From assembly GCA_047619225.1 (NCBI GenBank), contig JBLHJX010000250.1, positions 1 to 8,052 on the forward strand: DNA of 8,052 nt. The letters are read 5' to 3'. A program made the translations under genes and the position numbers. Every line of letters starts with the position of its first letter. Positions within the stretch are counted from its first letter, which is position 1. This DNA comes from JABIFK01 sp047619225. GTDB lineage: Bacteria > Latescibacterota > UBA2968. A model generated the notes under the pieces. That model was not told where the DNA came from. It did not search any database and worked only from the letters and a program-made list of their open reading frames with translations. This document shows positions 6,645 through 8,052 of this stretch, one piece after another.

Positions 6645-7241
6645 TTATACCTCCACAGTGGTTTCAGGCGGCGTATCACTGCCCGATTCTGGTGCAGATT
6701 GTTGTGTCAGCTGTAATTCGTCTAAATATTTATTGGTGAGTTCAAATGTTTGATCGATGTTTTGTTCAATGATGTCACTCAGTTTGGTGATGCCTTTAAG
6801 AAAGTCCCTTGCATGTTGAAACCCTTCTACAATGGCATTGCGGGTGAGCGACATAAATCCTTGAATTTGAACCTCACTGCTTTCACCTACGTGGTTTTCA
6901 CGAAATGAATCTAGAAAACCCGTGGCAAAGTCTACAATTCTGCGTGCAGTGCCTTCGGGAGAGGTGTCAATTTTGCCTGTTTGACCGTCTTCAACTTTGA
7001 GGTCAATACCCGCCTCTTGTAAAGCTTTGTTGATTTGATCGGTCACAGAAGTGAACATGATGCCGTTCGCGGCCTCAGTCGTTAAATTGGCCGAGATAGA
7101 AAGTTCCACACTGTCTTTGGTTTGGTGCGTTGTTTGGGTACTTTTATTGTCCGAAGTTTCACGCGACTCACGTGATGTGGTGCGCTGCGCTTGGTATTGT
7201 GCCAATAAGGCTTCGGTATTTAGGTCATTGTGAATGGGCAT
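6645..7241 (-). CDS. DUF5610 domain-containing protein
   Basis: The product has 198 residues. Residues 1-45 are polar, Gln/Ser/Thr-rich and probably disordered, ending in a DSVELSISA motif. The DUF5610-type domain spans about 66-176: INKALQEAGIDLKVED, then DTSPEGTARRIVDFATGFLDSF, RNAIVEGFQHARDFLKG and IIEQNIDQTFELTNKYLDEL, all helical. The last 20 residues are Ser/Pro/Glu-rich. The molecular role of DUF5610 is not known to me. No signal peptide or membrane segment is seen, so it is probably cytoplasmic unless exported by a dedicated system. ATG at 7241 is chosen over an in-frame GTG at 7286 because the extra 15 residues are basic and unlike the family, and because the GTG falls close to the expected transcript start. 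The ribosome binding site is weak (GAGAG, about 10 nt upstream). The next gene starts 2 nt after its stop. Confidence 0.85.
   Translation of the reverse strand: MPIHNDLNTEALLAQYQAQRTTSRESRETSDNKSTQTTHQTKDSVELSISANLTTEAANGIMFTSVTDQINKALQEAGIDLKVEDGQTGKIDTSPEGTARRIVDFATGFLDSFRENHVGESSEVQIQGFMSLTRNAIVEGFQHARDFLKGITKLSDIIEQNIDQTFELTNKYLDELQLTQQSAPESGSDTPPETTVEV
6650..6654 (-). promoter_or_regulatory. Ribosome binding site GGAGG inside the end of the DUF5610 gene
   Basis: GGAGG is encoded by the last Val-Glu-Val codons of the DUF5610 gene (GTG GAG GTA TAA) and lies 7 nt before the ATG of the small gene. It is much stronger than the site of the upstream gene, so the small protein may be made in larger amounts. 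Confidence 0.8.
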
Positions 7242-7292
7242 TGTCTTAGGTCTCTCAAATACAATGTGCTTCGCTTTTTCCCTCACTCTTCA

Positions 7293-7320
7293 TGATCGGC
7301 AATTGACTTGAGAATATTTA
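7293..7320 (-). promoter_or_regulatory. Putative sigma-28 (FliA-type) promoter for DUF5610/YjfB-like
   Basis: On the minus strand TAAATATT (7320-7313), 12 nt and GCCGATCA (7300-7293) compare with the flagellar consensus TAAAGTTT-N11-GCCGATAA: 6 of 8 and 7 of 8 matches, with a spacer one base longer. Transcription would start near 7286, leaving about 45 nt of leader before the ATG at 7241. The match was found by eye. Confidence 0.55.
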
Positions 7321-7500
7321 GGATCAGCGATTAAATAACTTCGCCATTTCTCGACGATAGACGATGCTTTTGCTTTATCCATTGTCCATCGTCCACTTAT
7401 TTTTGCTGACGTAGGGTTGTTTTGGGTTTATTATTCACTTTCAAAACATGCGCTATCACTTACCTCTAAGGTCTTGCTGACCCCTGACCTCTTGCATTCC
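7321..7500. other. Intergenic region with small degenerate repeats between divergent genes
   Basis: Between the putative promoter and the phosphodiesterase gene there is no plausible small gene. GACGATG (7360-7366) and CATCGTC (7387-7393) are an inverted pair with a 20-nt loop, next to the near-repeated CATTGTC and CATCGTC (7380-7393). Further right, TCTTGC occurs at 7472-7477 and 7490-7495, and AGGTC (7469-7473) is inverted as GACCT (7486-7490). These look like dispersed short intergenic repeat fragments. I see no convincing sigma-70 promoter for the plus-strand gene, although one must lie here or overlap the repeats. Confidence 0.4.
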
Positions 7501-7504
7501 CAAT

Positions 7505-7509
7505 AGGAG
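7505..7509 (+). promoter_or_regulatory. Ribosome binding site AGGAG of the phosphodiesterase gene
   Basis: AGGAG lies 7 nt before the ATG at 7517, which settles that start over the in-frame ATG at codon 4. Confidence 0.8.
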
Positions 7510-7516
7510 ATTTTCC

Positions 7517-8052
7517 ATGGCTTTCATGAACATTGCCCACCGAGGCTTTTCGTCGCAGTACCCTGAAAATACGATACTTGCTTTCCAAAAAGCATTGGAT
7601 ATAGGCATTGATTGGATGGAGTTTGATCTTCAGGTTACAGCAGATCATCATGTGGTGGTCATGCACGACAAAACGGTGGATCGCACGACCAATGGCAATG
7701 GGCGGGTGTCTGATTTGACTTTGGCACAGGTTAAAGAATTGGATGCAGGTTCTCATTTAGACCCCAAATTTGCGGGTGAAAGGGTGCCTACATTTGAAGC
7801 GGTGGTGGATTTGTTGGCGGGCAAAGCAAAAATGGCCGTGGAGTTGAAGTTTGAGGGGTTGGATCCGATTGGGCTGGTGCTTGATATTTTGCAAGCGTGT
7901 AATTTGATTGATCAGGTGTCCATTTCGTCTTTTGATTTGGTAAAACTGCCCGAAGTGAAGCGGCTGTGCCCAGCCTGTTCGACCACGGCTCTGGTGAAAC
8001 CTGGGGCAGATTTGTCGAAGGATTGGGTGGCAGAAGCGCAAAAGTATGGTGT
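7517..8052 (+). CDS. Glycerophosphodiester phosphodiesterase (GDPD family), 3' end missing
   Basis: The first 178 codons are present and remain open to the window edge; bacterial cytoplasmic enzymes of this family are about 240-250 residues. The TIM-barrel signature is complete as far as it goes: AHRGFSSQYPENT (His8, Arg9, Glu17, Asn18), WMEFDLQVTAD (metal ligands Glu35 and Asp37), VVMHDKTVDRTTNG (catalytic His50), VPTFEAVVDLL and VELK (Glu109, Lys111). The enzyme hydrolyses glycerophosphodiesters from lipid turnover to glycerol-3-phosphate and an alcohol. No signal peptide is visible, so it is the cytoplasmic UgpQ-like type. It is transcribed away from the DUF5610 unit. Its G/T-rich plus-strand codons contrast with the A/C-rich coding strand of most minus-strand genes here. 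Confidence 0.93.
   Translation, partial: MAFMNIAHRGFSSQYPENTILAFQKALDIGIDWMEFDLQVTADHHVVVMHDKTVDRTTNGNGRVSDLTLAQVKELDAGSHLDPKFAGERVPTFEAVVDLLAGKAKMAVELKFEGLDPIGLVLDILQACNLIDQVSISSFDLVKLPEVKRLCPACSTTALVKPGADLSKDWVAEAQKYG

Noticed and set aside
7242..7286. GTG start adding 15 residues to the DUF5610 protein
   Set aside because: The extension is basic and unlike the family, and the codon is at about the expected transcript start of the putative sigma-28 promoter.
7303..7331. TTGACT as a sigma-70 -35 box for the phosphodiesterase gene
   Set aside because: At 17-19 nt spacing there is no acceptable -10 hexamer, and the site is inside the spacer of the minus-strand sigma-28-like element.

Overview
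The window looks like chromosomal DNA of a Gram-negative (diderm), probably flagellated bacterium. The evidence is an outer-membrane beta-barrel protein, an AsmA-family protein, peptidoglycan-turnover enzymes, a DUF5610 protein and a motility-type promoter. G+C is moderate (by eye about 45-50%). I see no transposase, integrase, tRNA, rRNA or CRISPR array. The lineage cannot be fixed from this sequence; a proteobacterium-like lineage is the safest statement.

Layout. A plus-strand gene ends at 106; only its last 34 codons are present, and they resemble the C-terminus of a staphylococcal-nuclease-like protein. Convergent to it, a minus-strand cluster runs from 6225 down to 130. In transcription order it holds an outer-membrane barrel with five 23-residue calcium-type (TSP3) repeats, a MurC/Mpl-like Mur ligase, an LD-carboxypeptidase (S66), an M48 zinc metalloprotease with a lipoprotein-type signal, and an AsmA-family protein. 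Spacing between these genes is 1 nt, a TAATG stop/start overlap, 37 nt and 2 nt, so they are very probably one operon devoted to the cell envelope. The ligase plus carboxypeptidase pair matches the logic of peptidoglycan recycling: trim tetrapeptide to tripeptide, then rejoin it to UDP-MurNAc.

A perfect 15-bp hairpin with a T-tract on the minus strand (6300-6337) separates this cluster from a second minus-strand unit at 7241-6457. That unit is a DUF5610 gene followed 2 nt later by a 61-residue gene that resembles the YjfB-type putative motility proteins. A sequence close to the flagellar sigma-28 consensus lies about 50 nt upstream of the DUF5610 start, which suggests the pair is expressed with late flagellar genes. 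Divergent from it, across a 275-nt intergenic region with small repeats, a plus-strand glycerophosphodiester phosphodiesterase gene begins at 7517 and runs off the window.

The most notable points are the non-canonical Mur ligase (GTSGKTT and AHNPD motifs) coupled to the LD-carboxypeptidase, the putative sigma-28 promoter before DUF5610/YjfB-like, and a local reversal of strand composition across the M48 gene and the 3' part of the carboxypeptidase gene.
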